DNA from: RGDT01 sp964630925
Lineage (GTDB): Bacteria > Planctomycetota > Planctomycetia > Gemmatales > Gemmataceae
NCBI GenBank assembly: GCA_964630925.1
Contig: CAZVZK010000182.1
Coordinates: 1-19,060, forward strand
DNA length: 19,060 bases
Direction: 5' to 3'
Shown: positions 1 through 6,989 of the stretch, in pieces
Numbering within the stretch: position 1 is the stretch's first letter
Layout of the letters: every line of letters begins with the position of its first letter
Position numbers and translations under genes: made by a program
Notes under the pieces: model-generated
The model's database searches: none
What the model was told of the DNA's origin: nothing
Seen by the model: the letters and a program-made list of their open reading frames with translations, nothing else

Positions 1-53
1 GCCCCCGCGGGGCGATGTGGCCGGCGCTTGCCGAGGCGCCCGAGTGGGGGTAG
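1..53 (+). CDS. C-terminal end of an upstream gene (partial; possibly DUF1549/DUF1553 type)
   Basis: The third reading frame is open from the window edge to a TAG at 51-53 and reads PRGAMWPALAEAPEWG. The pattern W-x-A-L followed by PEW loosely resembles the WALLNSPEF-like C-terminus of planctomycete DUF1549/DUF1553 proteins, which are very often encoded directly upstream of a DUF1501 gene. The stop lies 9 nt before the DUF1501 start, as expected for an operon. Only 16 residues are visible, so the family assignment is inference from context. Confidence 0.4.
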   Translation, partial: PRGAMWPALAEAPEWG

Positions 54-62
54 CATGGCGCC

Positions 63-1427
63 ATGTTGCACATCATCGGAAGACGGCATTTCCTGACCGC
101 CGGCGCGGCGCCGCTGCTGGGGCTGTCCCTGGCCGGGGTGCCACGCGCCGGCGCGGCGGGCGGGAAGGGTGGGGCGGGGTTCGGAAAGGCGCGGTCGGTC
201 ATCCTGCTGTACTTGCAGGGTGCGCCCAGCCACATCGACCTGTGGGACCCCAAGCCCGATGCGCCGGAGGGGATCAGGGGCGAGTTCAAGCCCATCGCGA
301 CGGCGGTGCCGGGGGTGCGGCTGACGGAGGTGCTGCCGCGGCTGGCGCGGAGTGCGAAGTTGTTCGCCTTGATACGGTCGCTGGGGGTGAAGCCGCAGGG
401 GCTGGCGAACCACGGGGCGTCGATCTACACGCTGATGACGGGGGCGGGGCCGTTGAACTTCACGACGACGGGGCTGGCGGTGCCGCCCTCGCGGGAGGAC
501 CTGCCGTCGGTGGGGGCCATCGCGGCGCGGTACCGGCCGGCGGGGCGTGGGAGGTTCGGGTTCGTGAGCGTGTGCGCGCCGAGCCGCGAGGGGTCGGTGA
601 CGGGGGTGGGGCAGTCGGCGGGGATCCTGGGGGCGGCGCACGACCCGTTCCTCATGCATCAGGACCCGATGCGGCCGCTGGGGATGGAGAGCCTGACGCT
701 GCCGCCCGACGTGACGCTGGGTCGGCTGGAGGCGCGGGTGGGGCTGAGGCCGCGTGGCGGGTTCGGGAAGCATCACGAGTCGGCGTTGGCGCTGCTGGGG
801 TCGTCGGCGACGGGGCGGGCGTTCCGTCTGGCGGACGAGTCGCCGGCGGTGCGCGGGCGGTACGGGCTGACGCGGTGGGGGCAGTCGGTGTTGATGGCGC
901 GGCGTCTCGTGGAGGCGGGGACGCGGTTCGTGCAGGTGAACTGGCCGGCGGGGTCGGACACGGAGCCGGCGGCGGGGCCGGACGGCTCGTGGGACACGCA
1001 CCGCAACAACTTCCCGATGCTGCGCGACTGGCGGGCGCCGGTGTTCGACCAGACGGCGTCGGCGCTGCTGGAGGATCTGCACCTGCGGGGGCTTTTGGAG
1101 ACGACGCTGGTGCTGATGGTGGGCGAGTTCGGGCGGTCGCCGAAGATCGGTGCGCCGACGACGAACAACGTCGGGCCGGGCGGACGCGACCACTGGCCGA
1201 ACTGCTACACGTGCCTGATCGCGGGCGGCGGGGTGCGCGGCGGGGCGGTGTACGGGGAGTCGGACAAGAACGGGGCGTACCCGGCGAAGGCGCCGGCGCA
1301 TCCGTTCGACGTGATCGCGACGGTGTACCACGCGCTGGGGATCGACCCGGCGACGCAGTACCGGGACCGTCTGGACAGGCCGCGGGGGCTGGTGGAGCAC
1401 GGCGGGCCGATCCTGGGGCTGTTTTGA
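63..1427 (+). CDS. DUF1501 domain-containing protein, Tat-exported
   Basis: This 454-residue protein belongs to the DUF1501 family, which has a sulfatase/alkaline-phosphatase-like fold and is greatly expanded in planctomycetes; its substrate is not established. The N-terminus carries a twin-arginine signal (RRHFLTAG, residues 7-14, then a hydrophobic stretch ending near PRAGA), so export in folded form is likely. Family landmarks are QGAPSHIDLWDPKP at about residues 52-65, GEFGRSP, and GRDHWP from residue 374 near the C-terminus. The length is normal for the family. The ATG at 63 is chosen because it places the RR motif at the very N-terminus; no clear Shine-Dalgarno sequence precedes it. The family usually sits next to DUF1549/DUF1553 cytochrome-like genes, and a possible remnant of one lies immediately upstream. 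Confidence 0.93.
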   Translation: MLHIIGRRHFLTAGAAPLLGLSLAGVPRAGAAGGKGGAGFGKARSVILLYLQGAPSHIDLWDPKPDAPEGIRGEFKPIATAVPGVRLTEVLPRLARSAKLFALIRSLGVKPQGLANHGASIYTLMTGAGPLNFTTTGLAVPPSREDLPSVGAIAARYRPAGRGRFGFVSVCAPSREGSVTGVGQSAGILGAAHDPFLMHQDPMRPLGMESLTLPPDVTLGRLEARVGLRPRGGFGKHHESALALLGSSATGRAFRLADESPAVRGRYGLTRWGQSVLMARRLVEAGTRFVQVNWPAGSDTEPAAGPDGSWDTHRNNFPMLRDWRAPVFDQTASALLEDLHLRGLLETTLVLMVGEFGRSPKIGAPTTNNVGPGGRDHWPNCYTCLIAGGGVRGGAVYGESDKNGAYPAKAPAHPFDVIATVYHALGIDPATQYRDRLDRPRGLVEHGGPILGLF

Positions 1428-1519
1428 GCGAGGCATTCGCGCGGAGGGGAATGCAACAGCCTCGTGGCAAGTGGAGGCTGACCGGAGGCGTAGTTGTGGA
1501 GACGGGCGAGGGGAGAACC

Positions 1520-2107
1520 ATGCGGCGGGCAGCAACGGCCATCCTATTCGGTGTCGCACTCTTGAGCCGAGGCGTCCTTAGCGCCGGTGCCGTGGCGGGC
1601 GATGACCCGCCGGCGAAGCCACCCGATCCCAGGAAACTGGAAGTGAAGATCGAAGGTAAAGAACTGTCGATAAACGGGAAGAAGATCACCCTGCCTTGTG
1701 CGCGACGGGTCCTTGTCGCCGTGCTGGGGAAGCCATCGCGGACGCTGAAGAAGGCGCGGATGGTCCTCGTCTGGGATGAGCTGGGCGTCATCGCTGCTGA
1801 GCCGCGAGCGGGCGGCCCGATCTCAGGGGTGACGGTTGCTTTGGAAAAGCTCAAGGGCTACGACTTCTGGCCGAAGCAACTATTCAGGGGTAATCTCACT
1901 ATCGACGGCGCATCGGTGACAGCGGAGACAACGATTGAAGCCATTAATCGCATAAAAACAGGTAAGACTTTGAAAAATCTTGTCAAGATGTTGCCGTTCT
2001 CCTGGGAGATCGATTATGAGGATGTCGGGGTGTATGTGAACAAGGCGAAGGACGGGGAGCTCCATGCAGGGGGCACGCTTGCCGAGGTTCAGATTGAAGT
2101 GAAATGA
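1520..2107 (+). CDS. exported protein of unknown function
   Basis: The 195-residue product starts with a typical Sec signal peptide (MRRAATAILFGVALLSRG, cleavage probably near AVAGDD). The mature part begins with a Pro/Lys-rich linker and continues as an alpha/beta domain with INGKKITLPC, VLVAVLGKPSRT and VWDELGVIAAEP. That pattern (a short strand with NGK, then a 'GKPSR' turn, then 'WDELGV') recalls small lipoprotein-like domains found in bacterial secreted proteins, but I cannot name the family with confidence. The ATG at 1520 has GAGGGGAG just upstream; an in-frame ATG at 1451 would put extra residues before the signal peptide and is less likely. Bases 1920-1990 are visibly richer in A and T than the neighbouring genes. 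The 92-nt gap after the DUF1501 gene allows co-transcription but does not prove it. Confidence 0.75.
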   Translation: MRRAATAILFGVALLSRGVLSAGAVAGDDPPAKPPDPRKLEVKIEGKELSINGKKITLPCARRVLVAVLGKPSRTLKKARMVLVWDELGVIAAEPRAGGPISGVTVALEKLKGYDFWPKQLFRGNLTIDGASVTAETTIEAINRIKTGKTLKNLVKMLPFSWEIDYEDVGVYVNKAKDGELHAGGTLAEVQIEVK

Positions 2108-2477
2108 CACGGGCGTGACAGTTCTGGAGTTCCGCAGAGCCGTCACCCTGGGGTTTACTGAGGTCGCCGAGGCGGCTCCAACAGCCGTGGGCGCATGGTT
2201 GGTTGCGGGTCGGGGTGTTGTCTGCCGGCATCTGCTCCCGGCCTGGGGTGGCGCGGCGCAGGGGGTGGGTAGAGGGGCCGGGGGCAGATGCCCGGCTCGT
2301 CAACGCCCTGAATGCTGACTCGACGGGAGCGCGCACGGAAGGCAGTAGGACTGGTAGGACGCCTATCCCGGATGGCGCAGGGGTATGAGCGACGGAGGTG
2401 CGAGCGAGCGCGAACCCGCAAGCGACGTGCGGGCGAATGGAGCAATGGCCAGGACACAAGGGCCATCGCCTCTCGGT
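2108..2477. other. 370-nt untranslated gap between convergent genes
   Basis: No ORF here has a convincing start, ribosome binding site or recognisable protein. The gap contains an inverted repeat (2224-2242 with 2277-2296) and a small hairpin with arms CCCGCA at 2415-2420 and TGCGGG at 2428-2433 around a 7-nt loop. Both could end transcription from the flanking convergent genes. Confidence 0.6.
2224..2296. repeat. imperfect inverted repeat between convergent genes
   Basis: The left arm at 2224-2242 reads GCCGGCATCTGCTCCCGGC and the right arm at 2277-2296 reads GCCGGGGGCAGATGCCCGGC. The right arm is the reverse complement of the left with one substitution and one inserted base, and 34 nt separate the arms. 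It could fold as a long hairpin and serve as a bidirectional terminator, or be a REP-like element. There is no T-run, so an intrinsic terminator of the classical type is not shown. Confidence 0.55.
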
Positions 2478-3197
2478 TCAGGCTCTGCCCAGTGCCAGAT
2501 CCAGCGCCCAGCAGCCACGCACATGCGATCCGGATGAGCGCAGGTGGTCGAGCATCGCCACGTCGTCGCACCCCGCGTCGGTGAGGGCGTCGGCCAGGAC
2601 GTTGAGGTGCAGCGCGTCGAGGTGCCCGGAGGGCAGGGCGCGGCCCTCGTAGGCGGCGAGGGCGATGCGGCGCACTTCGGGGGTGCGCCACGTAGGTGCG
2701 GGCGCGGGGGCGTGGAACGGGGCGAAGACGCAGCGGGCCAGCCCGCAGAGGCGGGGCAGGAAATCGGCAGGTGGCTCCCTGGTCGGCGGGGGTATCATCA
2801 GCTCCAATTCTGCCGGGTCCGGACCATCATCCACGAGGAGGCCGGCGGCCACCATCCGCACTCGCTCGATTTCCGCGTATGAGATCGTCGGCTGATAGGG
2901 CGGCCTCATGATCTCGGTGGCCGCGCGGATCGCCTCCTCGGCGGCGGTGCGTGCGGTGCCGGCGGCCACGCCCATGTTGGCGGCCCGGTGCGTGGCCAGG
3001 GAATCCCAGTCCGCCAGGCCCTCGGCGTGACGCTCGGCGGCCTCGATGGCCGCGTGCTGATTGTCGCCGACCAGGTGCCAGACGGTGCGGGCGCAGGCGC
3101 AGGCGAAGAGGCGGGTCTTGCGCTCGCCGGCGGTGCGCCAGGCTGCCTCGAGGAGATCGAAGGGTGATGGGGATGTCAGCCATTCGGCCTCGGTCAT
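2478..3197 (-). CDS. MTExEWL / HxRGCWxLDL family protein (Gemmataceae-type, unknown function)
   Basis: The 239-residue cytoplasmic protein opens with MTEAEWLTSPSPF, continues with ERKTRLFACACARTVWHLVGDN and AIEAAERHAEGLAD, and ends with DAGCDDVAMLDHLRSSGSHVRGCWALDLALG. This arrangement (N-terminal MTExEWL, a Cys-containing helix, an Ala-rich helical middle and a C-terminal GC(D/T)D...RGCWAxDL block) marks a family I know as abundant in Gemmata-type genomes, with no assigned function. The ATG at 3197 is preceded by GAGGAGG with a 7-nt spacer, a strong ribosome binding site. Compared with its paralogue at 16681-17355 the middle is diverged and carries a Pro-rich stretch (APFHAPAPAPTW) where the paralogue has GNPFRDVRIDPGW. 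There is no signal peptide or membrane segment. Confidence 0.82.
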   Translation of the reverse strand: MTEAEWLTSPSPFDLLEAAWRTAGERKTRLFACACARTVWHLVGDNQHAAIEAAERHAEGLADWDSLATHRAANMGVAAGTARTAAEEAIRAATEIMRPPYQPTISYAEIERVRMVAAGLLVDDGPDPAELELMIPPPTREPPADFLPRLCGLARCVFAPFHAPAPAPTWRTPEVRRIALAAYEGRALPSGHLDALHLNVLADALTDAGCDDVAMLDHLRSSGSHVRGCWALDLALGRA

Positions 3198-3456
3198 CGT
3201 CGGGCCTCCTCACGTGCGTTCTTCCGGGGTCATGGTACGGCGTGTGTGCGCCGAACGAATGGGCGTTCCGTCCCGGCGCGACGGGGCAGGCTCATGCCGT
3301 GTTCGGTGAAGGTGGGGGACCGTTGGTGATTCTGAGTGACATCGCTCATTGACGTTCAATCGTCTGTGGGAATTTGCCTTGCCGCGTGGGATGATGCGCG
3401 GTGCTGGGGAGTGTCCAGCACAACCAAGGCGCAGAGACAACAGGACCGGTGCGACG
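3198..3456. other. 259-nt divergent intergenic region
   Basis: This region separates the divergent genes at 2478-3197 and 3457-4365 and must hold promoters for both. On the minus strand a TACCAT hexamer (3237 down to 3232) could be a -10 element. It is followed by a seven-codon ORF, MTPEERT (3233-3210), whose stop overlaps the ribosome binding site of the 2478-3197 gene. On the plus strand TTGACG at 3349-3354 resembles a -35 box, but no good -10 follows at the right distance. None of these is certain. Confidence 0.35.
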
Positions 3457-4365
3457 ATGAGGGCGAAGACCAGGGGCGCGGAGAAGAACGGCCACAAGAA
3501 CGGCGTGGCCAACAACGGACACGCCAATGGCGCGACGCCCTCCGGGGCGGCGGCGGGCGACAGGGAGCCGGAGGAGGGCCGGGAGGGGGGCGGGCGGTTC
3601 GCGATGGGGAACGCGGGGGGGCCCGGGAACCCGTACGCGCGGCAGGTGGCGGCGTTCAGGCGTGCGGTGCATCGGGCGGTGAGCGAGGAGGACATCGAGG
3701 AGATCGCCAGGGTCGTCAAGGAGAAGGCCAAGGCCGGTGACATGGCCGCGGCGCGTCTGCTGTACGCCTACACCGCGGGCAGGCCCACCCCGCCGCCCTC
3801 CGACCCCGACACGGTGGACGCCCACGAGCTGCGGGTGCGAAGGGAGAGCGTGGCGACGGTGGAGGACATGAGGGCGCTGTTCGAGAGCATGCCCGCGGCG
3901 CTGATGTGCGAGCTGGCCCAGAAGGTCTCGCCGCAGGTGAGGGCGCACGTGGCGGAGGCGTTCGCGCTGGGTGTGCGGAGGCAGGGGGAACACGAGGAGG
4001 CCTGCCGCAAGCATCAGCCGGAGGCGCCGGGGCCGTACCCGGCGGACAGGGCGGACTGGGCGCAGGAGTGGCTGCGCAAGGGCTGGGGGTTGAGCGACGG
4101 GGTCTCCAAGGTGTTCGAGGCGTCGCCGATGTGGATGCCCGACATCGGCGGCAATGACAGGGTGGGGCACCGCTACGAGAACGCGCTGCGCCAGATGCGT
4201 GAGGGCATCCTGACCGGACTGCACTTGGATGACAACCGGCACTGGCTGGTGCCACCCGCCGATTGGAAACGTGTCTACGAGGAGCGCAAACGCGCCTCCC
4301 TCGCACGCAAGGAGGTGAAGCCCGAGGGCGCGGCGGACACGGCGGGCGACACGGATCGGCGCTGA
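3457..4365 (+). CDS. DUF5681-like protein of unknown function
   Basis: The 302-residue protein has a low-complexity Lys/Asn/Gly/His-rich N-terminus (about residues 1-45), then GGRFAMGNAGGPGNPYARQV at residues 45-64 and a helical segment containing SEEDIEEIARVVKEKAKAGD and AARLLYAYTAGRP up to about residue 110. This matches the 'GRFxxGNxGGPGxP' module of DUF5681-like proteins, often met next to phage terminases but also as stand-alone planctomycete chromosomal genes. The remaining 190 residues are helical and charged, with no motif I recognise. The ATG at 3457 is chosen because the residues upstream are arginine-rich noise; in-frame ATGs at 3391 and 3394 cannot be excluded, and the ribosome binding site is weak. 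No phage genes flank it, so a packaging role is not implied. DNA or nucleic-acid binding by the basic N-terminus is only a guess. Confidence 0.72.
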   Translation: MRAKTRGAEKNGHKNGVANNGHANGATPSGAAAGDREPEEGREGGGRFAMGNAGGPGNPYARQVAAFRRAVHRAVSEEDIEEIARVVKEKAKAGDMAAARLLYAYTAGRPTPPPSDPDTVDAHELRVRRESVATVEDMRALFESMPAALMCELAQKVSPQVRAHVAEAFALGVRRQGEHEEACRKHQPEAPGPYPADRADWAQEWLRKGWGLSDGVSKVFEASPMWMPDIGGNDRVGHRYENALRQMREGILTGLHLDDNRHWLVPPADWKRVYEERKRASLARKEVKPEGAADTAGDTDRR

Positions 4366-4479
4366 TCGCCGCTTCGGCCTCGGACAGAGACGGGCACCAT
4401 GACACCCTCGCACGGCGAGGGGCCGGGGCGGTACGGATGGAGGGGACAACGGCGATGTGGAGAGATTGTGTCATCGAGG

Positions 4480-4498
4480 AGCACGCTGGAAGCGTGCT
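4480..4498. repeat. perfect short palindrome, REP-like
   Basis: AGCACGCT at 4480-4487 and AGCGTGCT at 4491-4498 are exact reverse complements around a 3-nt GGA loop. The element sits in the 224-nt gap between the DUF5681-like gene and the CehA/McbA-like gene and has no T-run after it. It may be a dispersed REP-like hairpin or a weak terminator for the upstream gene. Confidence 0.5.
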
Positions 4499-4577
4499 AT
4501 ACGATGAGAAGGCAGGCGAGGACGTTCGCCCCACGGGAAGACACGGCGGGCACACGCCCTGGATCGCCGGCACTCCG

Positions 4578-4583
4578 TATCAT
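4578..4583 (+). promoter_or_regulatory. possible -10 element for a nearly leaderless transcript
   Basis: TATCAT lies 6 nt before the ATG at 4590, and no Shine-Dalgarno sequence is visible between them. A start of transcription at the usual distance from a -10 would fall on or next to the ATG, giving a leaderless mRNA. No good -35 box is seen 16-18 nt upstream, so this is a weak call. Confidence 0.3.
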
Positions 4584-4589
4584 CTCCCC

Positions 4590-5876
4590 ATGCACACCGT
4601 CCACGTCCGCGTCACCGAGCTCGAGCGGGGCAGCCCCATCCCGGCGCGGCTGCGCGTCCATGCCGCGGGGCGCGACGCCGCCCCGCTCGGGCGCGAGAGC
4701 TTGCCGCCGGGCGTCATCCTCGGCGGGATGCACCATTACATCGAGGGCGGGTGCGAGATGATGCTCCCCGCCGGGGACGTGGTGATCGAGGCGTCACGCG
4801 GGCCTGAGTGGCGGCCCGAGCGCCGCGAGGCGAAACTGGCTGCGGGGCAGCTCGCGCTGCGCATTTCTCTGGAGCGTGTCTTCGACTGGCGCGAGCGTGG
4901 CTGGTATCCGGGTGACACGCGTGCCGTCGGGCTGTCGCCGCACGCGGCCCGGCTGGAGGGCAGGGGGGAGGGGCTGTCGGTCGTCCACCTGCTGGCCCGC
5001 GCCGGGGATGACAACCTGCTCGCGTTCAGCGGGACCGGGCACGCCCTGCCCGACGATGAGTGCCTCGTCGCCGTGAACACGCTCAACGTGCATCCGGCCC
5101 TGGGCACCGTCGCGCTGCTCGACAGCCACCGGCCCGTGTTCCCGCTGGCGGCGTCGGAGGAGGCGGAATGGTCGGTGCGCGACTGGTGCGGGCAGTGCCA
5201 CCGTAAACGCGGGCTGGTCGTGTGGCCGGGCGGGCCGGGGCAGGGCGAGGCCCTGGCGTGCCTGATCCTCGGCGAGGTCGACGCCTTCGAGGTGACGCCG
5301 GCGATGGACGGCTGGCCTCTCTACGAGCGGCTCCTGCGGTGCGGTGTGCGTGCCGCCCTCGTGGGCGGGTCGGGGAAGGAGTCTCCGGCACGCGCGCTCG
5401 GCCAGATGCGCACCTACGCCCGCTGTCCCGACGGGCTCGGCCTGGCGGCGTGGGCCGATGCGGCCCGCGAGGGGCGGACGTTCGCCACGAACGGGCCTCT
5501 GCTGGAATTCTCGTACCGCGAGGGCGTCGCGCGTGCGGAGGCGCGCGCCGTCGCCCCGTTCGAGCGGCTGGAGATCGTGGCGGGGGGCGAGGTGATAGCG
5601 GCCACGTCGCTGGGGGAGCTGGAGGCCGACTTCACGCCAGAGGCGACGACGTGGCTCGCGGCGCGGTGCACGGGGCCGGGGGCGTGGGCGCACACGTCGC
5701 CCCTGTGGGTCGATGTGCCGGGCAGGCCGTGGCGGGTGCGTCAGGACGACATCGACGCCGTCGGCGCGACGCTGGCCGAGGCGTCGGCGTACGCGGAGGG
5801 CATGCCGGAGAAGGGGCGCGAGGCGCTGCGAGGGACGCTGCGGCAGGCGAGGGAAGTTCTGGAGGGCCGGCGATGA
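4590..5876 (+). CDS. CehA/McbA-like protein lacking canonical metal-binding histidines
   Basis: The 428-residue protein has an N-terminal beta-rich domain (residues 1-100, 'RLRVHAAG', 'LPAGDVVIEASRGPEW') followed by a PHP-like domain in the style of the CehA/McbA metallohydrolases. The landmarks are RGWYPGDTRAVGLSPHAA (103-120), WCGQCHRKRGLVVWP (199-213), LGEVDAFEV (228-236), ALVGGSGKES (256-265) and GRTFATNGPLLEF (295-307). In active family members the first landmark is GDxHxH and a later one GSDxH; here the histidine positions hold Arg111 and Val113, and the Asp/His of the later motif are replaced by Gly-Lys. Catalysis of the usual metal-dependent kind therefore looks unlikely, and a binding or structural role is possible. 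There is no signal peptide. Its stop overlaps the start of the potassium channel gene, which suggests translational coupling. The ATG at 4590 fits the beginning of the beta domain; earlier in-frame starts give arginine-rich sequence. Confidence 0.75.
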   Translation: MHTVHVRVTELERGSPIPARLRVHAAGRDAAPLGRESLPPGVILGGMHHYIEGGCEMMLPAGDVVIEASRGPEWRPERREAKLAAGQLALRISLERVFDWRERGWYPGDTRAVGLSPHAARLEGRGEGLSVVHLLARAGDDNLLAFSGTGHALPDDECLVAVNTLNVHPALGTVALLDSHRPVFPLAASEEAEWSVRDWCGQCHRKRGLVVWPGGPGQGEALACLILGEVDAFEVTPAMDGWPLYERLLRCGVRAALVGGSGKESPARALGQMRTYARCPDGLGLAAWADAAREGRTFATNGPLLEFSYREGVARAEARAVAPFERLEIVAGGEVIAATSLGELEADFTPEATTWLAARCTGPGAWAHTSPLWVDVPGRPWRVRQDDIDAVGATLAEASAYAEGMPEKGREALRGTLRQAREVLEGRR

Positions 5877-6886
5877 AGCCGTCGCCGACGACGCGTTTCA
5901 TCATCCTCGCCGGCATCCCGGCGGCGCTGCTGGTGATCGGGACGCTGGGGTATTACGTCATCGAGGAGAAGTACACGCTGTTCGACGCGCTGTACATGAC
6001 GGTGATCACGCTGACGACGGTGGGGTACGGGGAGGTGCACCCGCTCACGCCGTCGGGGCGGGGTTTCACGATCCTCCTCCTGCTCGTGGGGGTGTTCTCC
6101 ATCTTCTACACGGCGACGGAGATCGTGCGCGGGGTGGTGTCGGGGGAGGTCCAGGAGCAGCTCGGGAGGCACCGGATGGAGCGGGCACTGGCGGGGCTAT
6201 GTGGGCACATGATCGTGTGCGGCTACGGGCGCGTGGGGCGGCACGTGTGCCGCGAGTTCTCGCGGCAGGGGGTCGATTTCGTGATCATCGACAGCTCGGT
6301 GGAGACGCTGGGGGGCTTCGACCTGCCGCACGGGATCGCGGTCGTGGGGGACGCGACGGACGACGAGGTGCTGCGCAAGGCCGGGGTGGAGCGTGCGCGG
6401 GGGCTGGTGACGGTGGCGCCGGATGACGCGGACAACCTGTACATCACGATGAGCGCCCGGCTGTTGAATCAAGGCCTTTTCATCGTGGCGCGGGCGGAGG
6501 CGGAGGGGGCGGAGGCGAAGTTGCAGCGTGCGGGTGCGAACCGGGTGGTGTCGCCGTACTCGCTGGGGGGGAGCAAGATCACGCAGGCGGTGCTGCGGCC
6601 CACGGTGCTGGACTTCATCGACCTGGCGACGAGCACGGCGCACCTGGAGCTGCAGATCGAGGAGACGCGGATCGGGGCGGGGAGCGTGCTGGCGGGTGTG
6701 ACGCTGGCGGATTCGCGGCTGCGGCAGGAGGTGGGGCTGATCGTGGTGGCGATCAAGAAGCCCGGGGGGGCGATGATCTACACGCCGACGCCGGATGTCG
6801 TGATGGAGGCGGGGGACACGCTCATCGCGCTGGGCCGGCGGGCGCATCTGGACCGTCTGGAGGAGATGGCGTTGGGGGAGGGTTGA
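5873..6886 (+). CDS. TrkA-type (RCK-domain) potassium channel
   Basis: This 337-residue inner-membrane protein has the architecture of MthK-like channels. It has a first transmembrane helix (about 9-30), a pore loop with the potassium selectivity filter TVGYGE (49-54), a second transmembrane helix (about 65-88), and then a cytoplasmic RCK domain. The RCK N-lobe contains the nucleotide-binding GYGRVG (117-122), the acidic residue ending the second strand in VIID (Asp140) and GDATDDEVLRKAGV. A TrkA-C domain follows at about 255-322 (GSVLAGVTLADS, EAGDTLIALG). It should pass K+ under the control of a ligand or nucleotide bound by the RCK ring. The start ATG shares four bases (ATGA) with the stop of the preceding gene, so it is probably translated by coupling. 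Length and motif order are complete. Confidence 0.93.
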   Translation: MKPSPTTRFIILAGIPAALLVIGTLGYYVIEEKYTLFDALYMTVITLTTVGYGEVHPLTPSGRGFTILLLLVGVFSIFYTATEIVRGVVSGEVQEQLGRHRMERALAGLCGHMIVCGYGRVGRHVCREFSRQGVDFVIIDSSVETLGGFDLPHGIAVVGDATDDEVLRKAGVERARGLVTVAPDDADNLYITMSARLLNQGLFIVARAEAEGAEAKLQRAGANRVVSPYSLGGSKITQAVLRPTVLDFIDLATSTAHLELQIEETRIGAGSVLAGVTLADSRLRQEVGLIVVAIKKPGGAMIYTPTPDVVMEAGDTLIALGRRAHLDRLEEMALGEG

Positions 6887-6929
6887 GAGGGCGGTGAGAT
6901 GGCGGCGGGTGGGCGGGGCGTGACGCGCG

Positions 6930-6959
6930 GCGACAATCGGCTCCCCGCGCTCGTATAAT
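6930..6959 (+). promoter_or_regulatory. sigma70-like promoter of guaB
   Basis: A perfect -10 box TATAAT at 6954-6959 is preceded, after an 18-nt spacer, by GCGACA at 6930-6935, which matches four of six positions of the -35 consensus. The expected transcription start is near 6966, leaving a leader of about 24 nt that contains the ribosome binding site GAGGGAGG (6978-6985). Confidence 0.7.
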
Positions 6960-6989
6960 CGTCCATCACCGTCCGACGAGGGAGGTTCC

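Noticed and set aside
17..1427. Plus-strand ORF in the second frame running through the whole DUF1501 gene and into the next gene
   Set aside because: Its product over this stretch is Gly/Ala/Arg-rich with no family resemblance. It is a shadow frame of a high-GC gene; only the part from 1520 onward is real.
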